From: VRUE01 sp963788975
GTDB lineage: Bacteria; Actinomycetota; Thermoleophilia; Solirubrobacterales; 70-9
Assembly: GCA_963788975.1 (NCBI GenBank)
Contig: CAWBIJ010000001.1
Span: 124,001-188,000, forward strand
DNA length: 64,000 nt
Direction: 5' to 3'
Shown here: piece by piece, positions 41,138 through 49,238 of the stretch
How the letters are laid out: each line of letters begins with the position of its first letter
Numbering within the stretch: position 1 is the stretch's first letter
Program-made: the position numbers and the translations under genes
The notes under the pieces: generated by a model
Databases searched by the model: none
What the model was told of the DNA's origin: nothing
Seen by the model: only the letters and a program-made list of their open reading frames with translations

Positions 41138-41167
41138 GGTTAGCCGTATCTCAACAGTCGGCTAACC
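41138..41167. promoter_or_regulatory. Inverted repeat upstream of the MlaE operon
   Basis: GGTTAGCCG (41138-41146) and CGGCTAACC (41159-41167) are exact reverse complements separated by 12 bases. The half-site centres are 21 bases apart, two helical turns, a typical repressor geometry. It lies about 80 bases before ATG 41248. Confidence 0.5.
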
Positions 41168-41247
41168 GTTGGCCGCCTTTCCATCACATAGACTCGGGCG
41201 AGGAGGAAGCAGGGTACGCACAGGGCGGCCCGTCGGCCGGAGGAGAG

Positions 41248-42057
41248 ATGGAAATAGCCGCATCGATAGGCCGCAGGTTCCTGCCGGCGAAGTCCTTCTT
41301 CGAACAGGTGGGGGAGATGATGATCCTCACCGCGCGCACCATTGTCTCTGCCGTAAAGCCGCCCTATCCCTATGGCGAGGAGTTCATCGGCCAGTTCCTC
41401 TTCGCACTGCAGCTCTGCTGGTTCCCGCTGCTGATCTCCACCGTGGCGATCTGCTTCGGGGCGCCCGGCCTGCAGGCGGCCAACTTCCTCTCGCTCGTCG
41501 GCGCTCTGGATCGCCTCGGCGGGTTTTTCGTGCTGGCGGCGATCCGCGAGATCGCCCCCTTCGTCACCGCGGTCGTCGTCGCCGGTGTCGCCGGTACCGC
41601 GATCACCGCCGACCTCGGCGCTCGCAAGATCCGCGAGGAGCTCGACGCCCTGCAGGTGCTCGGCGTCGACCCGATCAAGAACCTGGTCGTGCCGCGCTTC
41701 CTGGCGCTGATGCTGATCACCGGGCTGCTCGACATCTACGCGCTGGTCTTCGGGATCACCGGCGGCATCCTCGCCGAGCTTCTCTACAACCAACCGCTGG
41801 GTGGCTTCTTCGCGACTCTTTTCTCCAATGCCTCAGTGACCGACCTTTGGGGATCCGTGATCAAGTGCACCCTCTTCGGGGCGATCATCGCGATCGTCTG
41901 CTCCTACAAGGGGATGACCGCGACGGGGGGAGCCGCCGGGGTCGGCCGCGCCGTCAACCAGGCGGTCGTGATCGCCTTCCTCGGCGTCTTCTCCTTCAAC
42001 TACGTCTTCACCCAGACCCTGCTCGCCACCAATCCGGAGCTGCAGACGATCCGATGA
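41248..42057 (+). CDS. MlaE/YrbE-type ABC permease, first copy
   Basis: A 269-residue permease of the Mce/Mla lipid-transport family with five or six helices. The conserved block AAIREIAPFVTAVVVAGVAGTAITADLGARKIREELDALQVLGVDPIKNLVVPR, read in pieces, is diagnostic. ATG 41248 follows GGAGGAGAG at six bases. It begins an operon MlaE-MlaE-MlaF-RND-thioredoxin-like-B3/B4 with gaps of 13 bases or overlaps. In mycobacteria two YrbE proteins form a heterodimer with MlaF and Mce proteins to move lipids or sterols. Confidence 0.9.
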   Translation: MEIAASIGRRFLPAKSFFEQVGEMMILTARTIVSAVKPPYPYGEEFIGQFLFALQLCWFPLLISTVAICFGAPGLQAANFLSLVGALDRLGGFFVLAAIREIAPFVTAVVVAGVAGTAITADLGARKIREELDALQVLGVDPIKNLVVPRFLALMLITGLLDIYALVFGITGGILAELLYNQPLGGFFATLFSNASVTDLWGSVIKCTLFGAIIAIVCSYKGMTATGGAAGVGRAVNQAVVIAFLGVFSFNYVFTQTLLATNPELQTIR

Positions 42058-42070
42058 GGGGACGAGTGCG

Positions 42071-42868
42071 ATGAACGCCTGGTTCGACGTGCCGCGCGGC
42101 TGGCTCGACTCGTTCGGCGAGATCGCTCGCTTCGGCTCGCGGATCGCCGGACTCGTCTACAGCGGCCGTGTCCTGCGCTTCTTCGGCGAGAGCCTGCGCC
42201 AGGCCGGCATCCTGATCCTCGGCTCCTCGCTGGTGATCTGGGGGTCGGTCTTCATCCTCGGCCTGCAGTGCGGGATCGAGGGCGCGTATCTGCTGCGCGC
42301 ACAGGGGGCGCCGGCCTACGCCGGGGTCTTCTCTGCCTGGTGCGACCTGCGCGAGATCATGCCCTACGCCTTCGGCTACATGCTCGCTGCCAAGGTCGGG
42401 ACGGGGATCGTTGCCGAGCTCGGTGCGATGCGGATCTCGGACGAGATCGACGCGCTCGAGGTGATGGGCGTGCCGCCGGTCACCTTCCTCGCCGCCACGC
42501 GCCTGCTCGCCGCCTGGATCGCCTTTCCCTTCATGTACCTGGTCGGGATCGGGATCATGTACCTGGCTAGCTATGTCGCCGTGGTCGAACAGATCGGCGA
42601 CGTCTCCTCGGGCGGCTACCTGCTGATCTTCTGGATGTTCCAGAACCCCCCCGACCTGATCTTCAGCCTGGTCAAGGGCATGGTGATGGCGACCACGATC
42701 GTGCTCGTCGGCTGCTACTACGGCTACACCGCGTCGGGTGGGCCAGTGGGAGTAGGCACGGCGACCGCGAAGTCGATGGTGCTAAACATCGTCTTGGTGC
42801 ACATCATCGGGATGTTGGGCACTTTGATCTTCTGGGGAGCAAACCCGAGAGCGCCGATCGGAGGATGA
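42071..42868 (+). CDS. MlaE/YrbE-type ABC permease, second copy
   Basis: A 265-residue paralogue of the preceding permease, with CDLREIMPYAFGYMLAAKVGTGIVAELGAMRISDEIDALEVMGVPP as its diagnostic region, in pieces. Low identity to copy 1 shows an old duplication, as in actinobacterial yrbEA-yrbEB pairs. ATG 42071 is preceded by GAGGGGACG. It is followed four bases later by the ATPase gene. Confidence 0.9.
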   Translation: MNAWFDVPRGWLDSFGEIARFGSRIAGLVYSGRVLRFFGESLRQAGILILGSSLVIWGSVFILGLQCGIEGAYLLRAQGAPAYAGVFSAWCDLREIMPYAFGYMLAAKVGTGIVAELGAMRISDEIDALEVMGVPPVTFLAATRLLAAWIAFPFMYLVGIGIMYLASYVAVVEQIGDVSSGGYLLIFWMFQNPPDLIFSLVKGMVMATTIVLVGCYYGYTASGGPVGVGTATAKSMVLNIVLVHIIGMLGTLIFWGANPRAPIGG

Positions 42869-42872
42869 GCAG

Positions 42873-43790
42873 ATGAGCGAGCCAGAGCAGAGCGCAGCCC
42901 CGGCCCCGGGGCAGAGCGGTCCCTATATCTCCGACGACGGCGCCACGATGGGCCGCGATTTCGTCATCCCCGGCGTCGACCCGAGCGAGACCGACCCTTA
43001 TCGCTTCCACACCGGCCGCAAGCGCGATCACGGTGGCACCGACGCGATCGAGATCATCGACCTGGTCAAGCAGTTCGGCCGCGCGCGCATCCTCAACGGC
43101 CTCAATCTCGGCCTGCCCGAAGATCAGATCTCGATCGTGCTCGGCCCCTCGGGCACCGGCAAGAGCGTGCTCGTCAAGCACATCGTCGGGCTGCTCTACC
43201 CCGACTCCGGCGACGTCCTCGTGCATGGCGAATCGATTCCCAACATGACCGAGGACGAGCTCTTCGAGGTGCGCAAGAAGTTCGGCCTGCTGTTCCAGGA
43301 CGGGGCGCTGTTCGGCTCGATGAACATCTACGACAACACCGCCTTCCCGCTACGCCAGCACACCGACAAGAGCGAGGAGGAGATCGGCGAGATCTGCAAC
43401 CGCCGCCTCAAGGAGGTGGGGCTGACCGAGGCGATCTACAAGATGCCCAATGAGCTCTCCGGCGGGATGCGCAAGCGGGCCGGCTTCGCCCGGTCGCTCG
43501 TCCTCGACCCGGCGATCGTGATGTTCGACGAGCCCGACTCCGGGCTCGATCCGGTGCGCACGGCGCTGCTCTGCGAGCTCGTCCGCGAGGTGCACGAGGA
43601 GAACGGCGGCTGCTACCTGGTGATCAGCCACGACCTCAACACGGCGCGGCGGATCTCCGACTTCATCGCGGTGCTCTGGAACGGCAGGATCGTCGAGTCG
43701 GGGCCCAAGGAGGAGCTGTTCGACTCCGAGAATCAGTTCGTCTCCCAGTTTCTCAGCGCTGACGTCAGCGGCCCGCTCTCGATGGATTGA
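42873..43790 (+). CDS. MlaF/Mkl-type ABC transporter ATPase
   Basis: A 305-residue ATPase. An N-terminal 60-residue extension precedes the nucleotide-binding domain. Walker A is GPSGTGKSVL (about 92-101), the Q-loop is LLFQDGALFGSMN, the signature is LSGGMRKRAGFARSL, Walker B is IVMFDEPDSGLDP, and the H-loop is VISHDL. It would power lipid transport by the two MlaE permeases. Its TGA overlaps the TTG start of the RND gene (TTGA). Confidence 0.93.
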   Translation: MSEPEQSAAPAPGQSGPYISDDGATMGRDFVIPGVDPSETDPYRFHTGRKRDHGGTDAIEIIDLVKQFGRARILNGLNLGLPEDQISIVLGPSGTGKSVLVKHIVGLLYPDSGDVLVHGESIPNMTEDELFEVRKKFGLLFQDGALFGSMNIYDNTAFPLRQHTDKSEEEIGEICNRRLKEVGLTEAIYKMPNELSGGMRKRAGFARSLVLDPAIVMFDEPDSGLDPVRTALLCELVREVHEENGGCYLVISHDLNTARRISDFIAVLWNGRIVESGPKEELFDSENQFVSQFLSADVSGPLSMD

Positions 43791-46255
43791 GCGCGATCGC
43801 CGCCTGGGCGGCACGCCACGCGAAGGCCGTCCTCCTCGTCTCCATCCTCGTCGCGCTCGCAGCGGGTGTGGCGGCGACGCGCCTGCCCACTGACGCCGGC
43901 GCGGGGACGCTGGTCGACTCCGGCACGGAGAGCTACCGGGCCACCCAGCAGGTGCGGGAGGCATTTGGCGAGGAACCGGTCGTCGTGCTCGCCGAGGGCG
44001 ATCTGCAGCAGCTGGTCCTGACCTCGAACCTGGGTCGCCTGCTGCGGCTCGAGGGATGCCTCTCGGGCAGGGTTCCGCAGGGGGTCGAGCCGATTCCCGG
44101 TCCGTGCACCGAGCTGGCACGCTTCCGCCCCGTCGAGCTCCTCTCCGGCCCCGCCACCTTCCTCAACGAGGCGACGATCCAGGTTCAGCGCCAGCTGAGC
44201 CGCTTGGTCGAGCGGGTACCGCCGGACCGGCTCCGCGAGCTCCTGGTCGAAGTCGCCGCGCGCTATGGGATCACCAGCGCGCCGAGTCTCGGCAACCCGG
44301 AATTCCTCGCCGCGGTCGTCTTCGACCTGCGGCGCGAGCGCGGCACCCCGAAGGCCCGCCTCGCCTACCTCTTTCCCAACGGCCGCTCGGCCCAGATCGT
44401 CCTGCGCCTGCGTTCCAACCTGACCGAGTCCGAGCGCCATCGCGCCCTGGAGTTGATCCGCGCCGCGGTCTTCGACCCGATCCCTCGAGCCGCCTGCAGG
44501 TTTCGCGGCAAGCCGGAGCCGTGCTTTGCCCTGCACGGTGGCAGCTACACCGTCTCCGGGGCGCCGGTCGTAGTCGACGGCCTGGCGCCGGCGCTGAAGG
44601 ACGCGCTGCTGGTCCTCCTCGCGGTGGCGGTCGTGGTGATGGCGTTCGCCCTGCTGGTGGTCTTCCGTTCCCGCTTTCGGTTGCTGCCGCTCGCTCTCGC
44701 CCTGGCGGCGGCGGCGCTGACCTTCGGCCTGCTTCGTCTCGTCGGAGGCTCACTGACGATGGCCTCGATTGCCGTGATGCCGGTCCTGATCGGTCTCGCA
44801 GTCGACTACGCGATTCAGCTCCAGTCGCGCTTCGACGAGGCCGTTGCCGACGGTCTTAGCGGCGTGGATGTCGCGCGCCAGGCGGCAGCTCGCGGCGGTC
44901 CGACTATCGGCTTGGCCTGTCTTGCAACTGCCGCCGGTTTCCTCGCCCTCCAGCTCTCGCCGACGCCGATGGTGCGCGACTTCGGTTTGCTCCTCGTCGT
45001 CGGCATTGGGATCGCGTTTCTGCTCGCGATGACCGTGGGATTCGCCGCGCTCAGCCTGCGAGGGAAGGCGGGAGTGTCGGGTACCCCTCCGCGCGCTGGG
45101 TTTTCCGCCCGAGAGCCTGTTGTTCTGCAGCGTGTTCTTGAGATGGCCCAGACGCGGCCACGCCATCTGCTCGGAATCGGGGCGGCACTGGCAGTCCTCG
45201 GATGGGGGGTCGGGACGCAGATTGAGACGGTTTCCGACATTCGCAAGCTGGCGCCGCAGGACCTGCGCGCGGTACGCGATCTGAACCGACTGCAGGACGT
45301 CACCGGGGTATCCGGGCAGATCGACGTCAGCGTCAAGGCACCGGATCTCACCGACCCGGCGACGTTGAGGTGGATGAGTGGCTTCAAGCAGCGGGTGTTG
45401 CAGGCGGGTGGCTTCTCAGGCGCGAAACCAAGCTGCCTTGAGGCGGAGCTGTGTCCGGGGCCGGCCCTGTCGGATTTCGTCGTGGCGAGTGGAGGTGAGC
45501 TGAGCCGAGGCCAGATTCGCTCAACGTTCGCGGCCTTGCCTGCCTACGACCTACGACACGTAGCCGAGATCGATGCCGAGACCGGGATGCCGACCGGAAC
45601 CGCGCTGCTCAGCTTCGGCATTCGGGCGCAGTCGCTGGATGACCAGCAGGCGCTGATCGAGCGGGTCCGGGAGGAGATCGGCGAGCCGGGCGAGCCAGGC
45701 GGACCGCCGCCGGGAGTCGAAGCACGTCTCGCCGGCCTACCGGTGATCGCCGCCGCTGCCGCCTCCGATCTCTCCAGCAGTCGTTACTGGCTCACTCTCG
45801 CTGGCCTGCTCGCGGTAGGCCTGGTGCTGCTCGTCGCCTACCGATCTCCCCGGCGCGCGCTCGTGCCGCTGGTGCCGATCGTGCTTGCCTCGGGGTGGGC
45901 TGCACTTGTGATCTGGGCGAGCGGCGTCCCGCTCAACCCGATGTCGGCGGCGCTGGGAGCGTTGACGGTCGCGATCGCCACCGAGTTCAGCGTCATCCTC
46001 TCCGCGCGCTTTCATGAGGAGCGCCGCGAGGGGCGGGACGTCGCGGCAGCACTTCGCGGCACTTACGCGCGTACGGGGTCCGCAGTCCTCGCCTCGGGGG
46101 TTACGGCAACGGCAGGGTTCGCCGTGCTGGTCATCAGCGACGTGCGGATGCTGCGCGATTTTGGCCTGGTGACCGTGGTCGACCTGACCGTGGCTCTGCT
46201 GGGCGTGGCGATCGCATTGCCGGCAGCCCTGGCCTGGGCGGAGGGGAAGCGATGA
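43787..46255 (+). CDS. RND/MMPL superfamily transporter, HpnN-like
   Basis: An 822-residue protein with two repeats, each one helix, a large extracytoplasmic loop and five helices. MASIAVMPVLIGLAVDYAIQLQSRFDEA and MSAALGALTVAIATEFSVILSARFHEE are the paired helix-4 motifs with acidic residues for proton relay. TTG 43787 overlaps the ATPase stop. MMPL/HpnN proteins export lipids such as hopanoids or mycolate precursors. Its place directly after an MlaEEF set suggests the two transporters cooperate in lipid movement. Confidence 0.88.
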   Translation: MSAIAAWAARHAKAVLLVSILVALAAGVAATRLPTDAGAGTLVDSGTESYRATQQVREAFGEEPVVVLAEGDLQQLVLTSNLGRLLRLEGCLSGRVPQGVEPIPGPCTELARFRPVELLSGPATFLNEATIQVQRQLSRLVERVPPDRLRELLVEVAARYGITSAPSLGNPEFLAAVVFDLRRERGTPKARLAYLFPNGRSAQIVLRLRSNLTESERHRALELIRAAVFDPIPRAACRFRGKPEPCFALHGGSYTVSGAPVVVDGLAPALKDALLVLLAVAVVVMAFALLVVFRSRFRLLPLALALAAAALTFGLLRLVGGSLTMASIAVMPVLIGLAVDYAIQLQSRFDEAVADGLSGVDVARQAAARGGPTIGLACLATAAGFLALQLSPTPMVRDFGLLLVVGIGIAFLLAMTVGFAALSLRGKAGVSGTPPRAGFSAREPVVLQRVLEMAQTRPRHLLGIGAALAVLGWGVGTQIETVSDIRKLAPQDLRAVRDLNRLQDVTGVSGQIDVSVKAPDLTDPATLRWMSGFKQRVLQAGGFSGAKPSCLEAELCPGPALSDFVVASGGELSRGQIRSTFAALPAYDLRHVAEIDAETGMPTGTALLSFGIRAQSLDDQQALIERVREEIGEPGEPGGPPPGVEARLAGLPVIAAAAASDLSSSRYWLTLAGLLAVGLVLLVAYRSPRRALVPLVPIVLASGWAALVIWASGVPLNPMSAALGALTVAIATEFSVILSARFHEERREGRDVAAALRGTYARTGSAVLASGVTATAGFAVLVISDVRMLRDFGLVTVVDLTVALLGVAIALPAALAWAEGKR

Positions 46256-46932
46256 GGGACCGTTACTCGCTCATCGTCGGGGCTATCTTTGCGGTCCTGA
46301 TCCTGGTCGCGCTCTTCAGCACCGTTGGCGGCGAGGACTCGGGGACGCTGGGGCTCGACGAGCGACCTCCTCACTGGCCGCTGCCTGAGTTTGCGGTGCC
46401 GGTCGCCGCCAGCGACCTCGAAGGCGACGCCAACGTGGCTCAGGACGACTGCGAGACCTCGCAGTTGCCTTGTCCGGTTGACGCGCGTCGCACGCCTGCC
46501 TGCCGGGTCGTAGGCACCGAAGTAATCCGTATCTGTGACTACTTCGACCGCCCGCTCGTCCTCTCGTTCTGGTTCGCCCGTGGCGGTGACTACTGCGTCG
46601 ACCAGCAGGACGTGGTCGACCGCGCTCACGCGCGGTACCGTGGACGCGTGGGCTTCCTTTCCCTGGACGTACGGGACGATCGCGACACCGTTCGCGACTT
46701 GGTTAGCGAGCGCGGCTGGAGGATGCCGGTCGGCTACGACCGCGACGGCGCCTTGGCGAGCCTCTACCGGGTGGGTATCTGCCCGACCTTCGCCTACGTC
46801 TACCCCGGCGGCACGCTCCAAAGCGCCGGGATCGGCGAGCTGGGATTGGCCGGGCTCAACGCCAGGGTGCAGAAACTACTGCGGGCCACGCGTGCGGCGA
46901 AGGCCGGAAGGGCGTCCGATGGACGGGCCTAG
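46252..46932 (+). CDS. Thioredoxin-like TlpA/AhpC-fold membrane-anchored protein
   Basis: A 226-residue protein. An N-terminal helix (residues 7-25, LIVGAIFAVLILVALFST) anchors a thioredoxin-fold domain: RPLVLSFWFARGGDYCVDQQDVVDRAH, VGFLSLDVRDDRD, YRVGICPTFAYVYPGG. The active site keeps only one Cys of CxxC (GGDYC), and a second lies in GICPT before the cis-Pro. An inserted Cys-rich loop precedes the fold (CETSQLPCPVDARRTPAC). ATG 46252 overlaps the RND stop (ATGA). Possibly a redox helper for the envelope lipid machinery; this is inference. Confidence 0.8.
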   Translation: MRDRYSLIVGAIFAVLILVALFSTVGGEDSGTLGLDERPPHWPLPEFAVPVAASDLEGDANVAQDDCETSQLPCPVDARRTPACRVVGTEVIRICDYFDRPLVLSFWFARGGDYCVDQQDVVDRAHARYRGRVGFLSLDVRDDRDTVRDLVSERGWRMPVGYDRDGALASLYRVGICPTFAYVYPGGTLQSAGIGELGLAGLNARVQKLLRATRAAKAGRASDGRA

Positions 46933-47593
46933 GGCGGCGGGCGCGGACGCCGCCCCGGCCCCCTCTCCTGAGCTGGGCTCGGTGGCCCCACACGTCGCCT
47001 CGGAGTTCCCCGGTCTCGGCATTGCCTGGATCGAGGTCGAGGGCGGCCAGCGCCGAAGCTCCGATCAGGTCCGGCGGCGCTTGCGGGACGTCTCCGACCG
47101 ATTCTTCGGCGCGCAGGCGATCCACATGCGCGAACGGCCGATTCCCTGGGCCTACCGGGTCTTCTTCCGCCAGATCGGCCTCGACCCCGACCGCACCCGG
47201 ACACCGGTCGAGCGCTTGGCACTGGAGCGGCTGCAGGAGGGCGCCTTCCTCAGCCGCGGCATGCCCGCGGACGCGCTGACGATCGCCACGACTGAGACCG
47301 GAGTGGCGCTGCGCGCCTTCGACGCCGAGCAGCTGGAGGGGAGGCTCTGCATCCGCGACTCGGCGCCGGGCGAGATGCTCCCGGGCCGTTCGAGGGATCT
47401 GGCACAGGGAACGCTGACCGTGGCTGACGAGCGCACCCCGGTGGCCCTGCTCTTCGGTGAGACTGCAGAGAGCTACGAGGTGGGAAAGGGCACGCGTCGC
47501 ATCGCGGTCGTCGCCGTGCAGGTGAACGGCGTTCCCCAGGTCGCCGCCGATGAGGCGCTCTGGATCGCCGCCACCGCGATCGAAGCTTCTTAA
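46919..47593 (+). CDS. B3/B4 tRNA-binding domain protein
   Basis: A 224-residue protein of the stand-alone B3/4 family related to the editing region of phenylalanyl-tRNA synthetase beta subunits. Diagnostic pieces are RERPIPWAYRVFFRQIGLDPDRTRTPVERL, DALTIATTETGVALRAFD and GTRRIAVVAVQVNGVP. Such proteins are thought to clear mischarged tRNA, though the substrate is unproven. It overlaps the previous gene by 14 bases at the end of the MlaE operon, a setting that has no obvious functional link. Confidence 0.8.
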   Translation: MDGPRAAGADAAPAPSPELGSVAPHVASEFPGLGIAWIEVEGGQRRSSDQVRRRLRDVSDRFFGAQAIHMRERPIPWAYRVFFRQIGLDPDRTRTPVERLALERLQEGAFLSRGMPADALTIATTETGVALRAFDAEQLEGRLCIRDSAPGEMLPGRSRDLAQGTLTVADERTPVALLFGETAESYEVGKGTRRIAVVAVQVNGVPQVAADEALWIAATAIEAS

Positions 47594-47643
47594 CCAACCC
47601 TTGCTTCTGGCATCGGTGGGGTGATTTACACTCAAATCGGGTC

Positions 47644-48312
47644 ATGCAGGAACTGCTCGACCGAGACACCTTCGCTGAGGTTCGCGTCAAGGGCGACGAG
47701 CGTCTCGCCCGTGCCGAGCTGCGGCGGCAGATCGGCCGCCTCGAGCGCGAGCTGTCCCGGTTGGCGAGCGAGGCATTCCCGCGCCTCACGCTCGACACGG
47801 CGGTTGCGGCCACCGCGTCCGAGCCGCGGTTGATCGGCCTCGGCGAGCTGGAGCAGGTTCGCGACGCGCTGGCAATGAGGGTCGCCGCTGCGCGCGACGC
47901 GCTTGCTGAGCGAGCGACGCTCGAGACCGCCAACGGGGAGCTGCTCGAGCGGATGCTCGCCGATCCCGCCGAGTTCAAGTGGCTGCGGATCTCCCGCGCC
48001 GACCTCGGTGAGCCGGGATGCGGTCACTGGCACTCGCGCCCGCGTTTTGGCCTGCTCGGGATGCTGATGGGCTGGTGGCGGGTCAGGATCTCGTCCGGAT
48101 GCCCGTTATCCGGGCGGCTTACGGCCGTTGAGCAAGCAACTCCAGGCCGACGAGAGGCCGCCGGCGCCGTGGGGGGCCTTTCCGCTGGCCGAGCTGGTCG
48201 TGCTCGCCGGGATCGTCCTCTTGGTGATCGGCGTCGTCGGCGGCAACCTGACGATGCTGGCGGTGGGCATCACGCTCGGTGCGCTGGGTGGTCTCGAGGT
48301 GTCCGTTCGTGA
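47644..48312 (+). CDS. Conserved hypothetical protein with a Cys/Trp-rich C-terminal motif
   Basis: The N-terminal 115 residues are helical and charged (RRQIGRLERELSRLASEAF, AARDALAERATLETANGELLERM). Then comes a compact motif, GEPGCGHWHSRPRFGLLGMLMGWWRVRISSGCPL, recognisable in parts in Solirubrobacterales proteins. After SGCPL the frame runs 180 bases into the next gene as Arg/Gly-rich low-complexity sequence, so the real protein probably ends near 48130. In a neighbouring frame TGA 48129-48131 overlaps the next TTG start, so a one-base error around 48100 is possible. TACACT (47627-47632) is a likely -10. Confidence 0.6.
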   Translation: MQELLDRDTFAEVRVKGDERLARAELRRQIGRLERELSRLASEAFPRLTLDTAVAATASEPRLIGLGELEQVRDALAMRVAAARDALAERATLETANGELLERMLADPAEFKWLRISRADLGEPGCGHWHSRPRFGLLGMLMGWWRVRISSGCPLSGRLTAVEQATPGRREAAGAVGGLSAGRAGRARRDRPLGDRRRRRQPDDAGGGHHARCAGWSRGVRS

Positions 48313-48514
48313 GCACTTCGCCGGCTACCGCTCGCACACGACCATGCTGGCCGGCGTCGTCTTCGTCCTCGTCGTCGGCGGCCTCTTCTATCTGACCGGC
48401 CTAATCCTGGCAATCTGCCTCGGCGCCGGCGCCCTCGCCTTCCTCTCTGCCCTCCTACTTCTCCGCCGCGTTTTTCAGCGCGCGTCCGGCGGCCTCTCCT
48501 TCAAAATCCGCTAA
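48128..48514 (+). CDS. Small polytopic membrane protein
   Basis: A 128-residue protein from TTG 48128 with four hydrophobic segments (LAELVVLAGIVLLVIGVVGG, LTMLAVGITLGALGGLEV, TTMLAGVVFVLVVGGLFYL and LAFLSALLLLRRVF). No family is recognised. Its TAA stop (48512-48514) forms part of the left arm of the second intergenic element copy. Confidence 0.7.
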   Translation: MSKQLQADERPPAPWGAFPLAELVVLAGIVLLVIGVVGGNLTMLAVGITLGALGGLEVSVREHFAGYRSHTTMLAGVVFVLVVGGLFYLTGLILAICLGAGALAFLSALLLLRRVFQRASGGLSFKIR

Positions 48515-48610
48515 CGACGTCAGGCAGTGTCAGGCAAGGACACAGGGAGCGTGGCGTGCTCTGCACGCGAGCGACCGAGGACGCAGCATGGCGCTGCCTG
48601 ACATCGTTAG
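48511..48610. repeat. Conserved-core structured element between convergent genes, copy 2
   Basis: Outer arms 48511-48527 and 48594-48610 pair over 17 bases with one mismatch. Inside are AGGCAAGGACACAGGGAGC (48531-48549), a GCGTGC/GCACGC hairpin (48554-48559/48563-48568) and CGAGGACGCAGCATGGCG (48576-48593). The two blocks match copy 1 at 18 of 19 and 17 of 18 bases; arms and hairpin do not match but remain paired. Both flanking stop codons (TAA of each convergent gene) are part of the outer stem. Confidence 0.78.
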
Positions 48611-48969
48611 ACGAGGACGGGGTCGCGGGTCTTCGTCGCCAGCTCAGTCGAAAGCAGCGCCCGCTGCCGGGGGGTGAGCGTGCCGAGGCGCTTGTTCTCG
48701 CTCAGGGATAGGCCGAGCAGGAACTTGCGAGCCCGGGTACGGCCCCAGCGGCGTTGGCTGGTCAGCAGCTCGGCCAGGGTCATGCTCTCTGTCTGCCAGG
48801 GACAGGTCCTCACCACCTCCGATACCTCTGTCTCACCGCGTGCGATCGAGCGCTTCAGCTCTGCCCTCGCAAGTCGGACACGGTTGGCGCGAGCCAGCGC
48901 CTGCATGTGTTGGGGGCCATGAACTGTAGGAGCGGTCGTCGAAGCAGGGGCTATCGGAGCAGCGTTCAC
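48607..48969 (-). CDS. mihF: Integration host factor, actinobacterial mIHF type
   Basis: A 120-residue nucleoid protein. The mIHF pattern is clear from about residue 25: ALARANRVRLARAELKRSIARGETEVSEVV, MTLAELLTSQRRWGRTRARKFL, then ENKRLGTLTPRQRALL. The RWGRTRARKFL segment corresponds to the helix-two-turn-helix DNA-binding region. It starts at GTG 48969, seven bases after GGGAGGAG. Actinobacterial IHF binds DNA without a partner and affects chromosome structure and site-specific recombination. Confidence 0.75.
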   Translation of the reverse strand: MNAAPIAPASTTAPTVHGPQHMQALARANRVRLARAELKRSIARGETEVSEVVRTCPWQTESMTLAELLTSQRRWGRTRARKFLLGLSLSENKRLGTLTPRQRALLSTELATKTRDPVLV

Positions 48970-49220
48970 CAAGACTCCTCCCTTCGGGGTCGTTTGACTG
49001 GGGTATCTCTCATCCGCCGAACCGCGGCGAGCGCTCAACCTCGTACTGGTGAGCCGAACTCTTACCGATGCCTGCCCCGGCATCCGGTCGGCGGAGGCCA
49101 AGCTATGCGTTGCCGCGGTGCGACGTCAACCCTGCGGCCACGTCAACCCCGTCGGCGCGTTCGCTAAGAGCAACTTTTTCTCGGGCTTCGCGAGGTGCGC
49201 CGAGCTGGACAACGCCGAAA
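48970..49220. other. Intergenic region upstream of mihF
   Basis: No supported gene. It contains the upstream region of mihF and the end of the convergently placed hairpin of the next gene. A short open frame here has no homology-like features. GAGCAACTTTTTCTCGG at 49170-49186 is reminiscent of one arm of the 59.3 kb hairpin family but has no partner arm. Confidence 0.5.
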
Positions 49221-49238
49221 CTACCCCGAGCGGGGTAG
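49221..49238 (-). terminator. Terminator hairpin at the end of the oxoamine-synthase gene
   Basis: CTACCCCG and CGGGGTAG form an 8-base-pair stem around AG. The stem starts at the TAG stop of the minus-strand gene and is followed on that strand by TTTCGG, a short U-run. Confidence 0.55.

Noticed and set aside
49170..49186. Third copy of the 59 kb hairpin element
   Set aside because: Only one arm-like sequence is present, with an inserted CT and no matching CCGAAAAAGT partner nearby.
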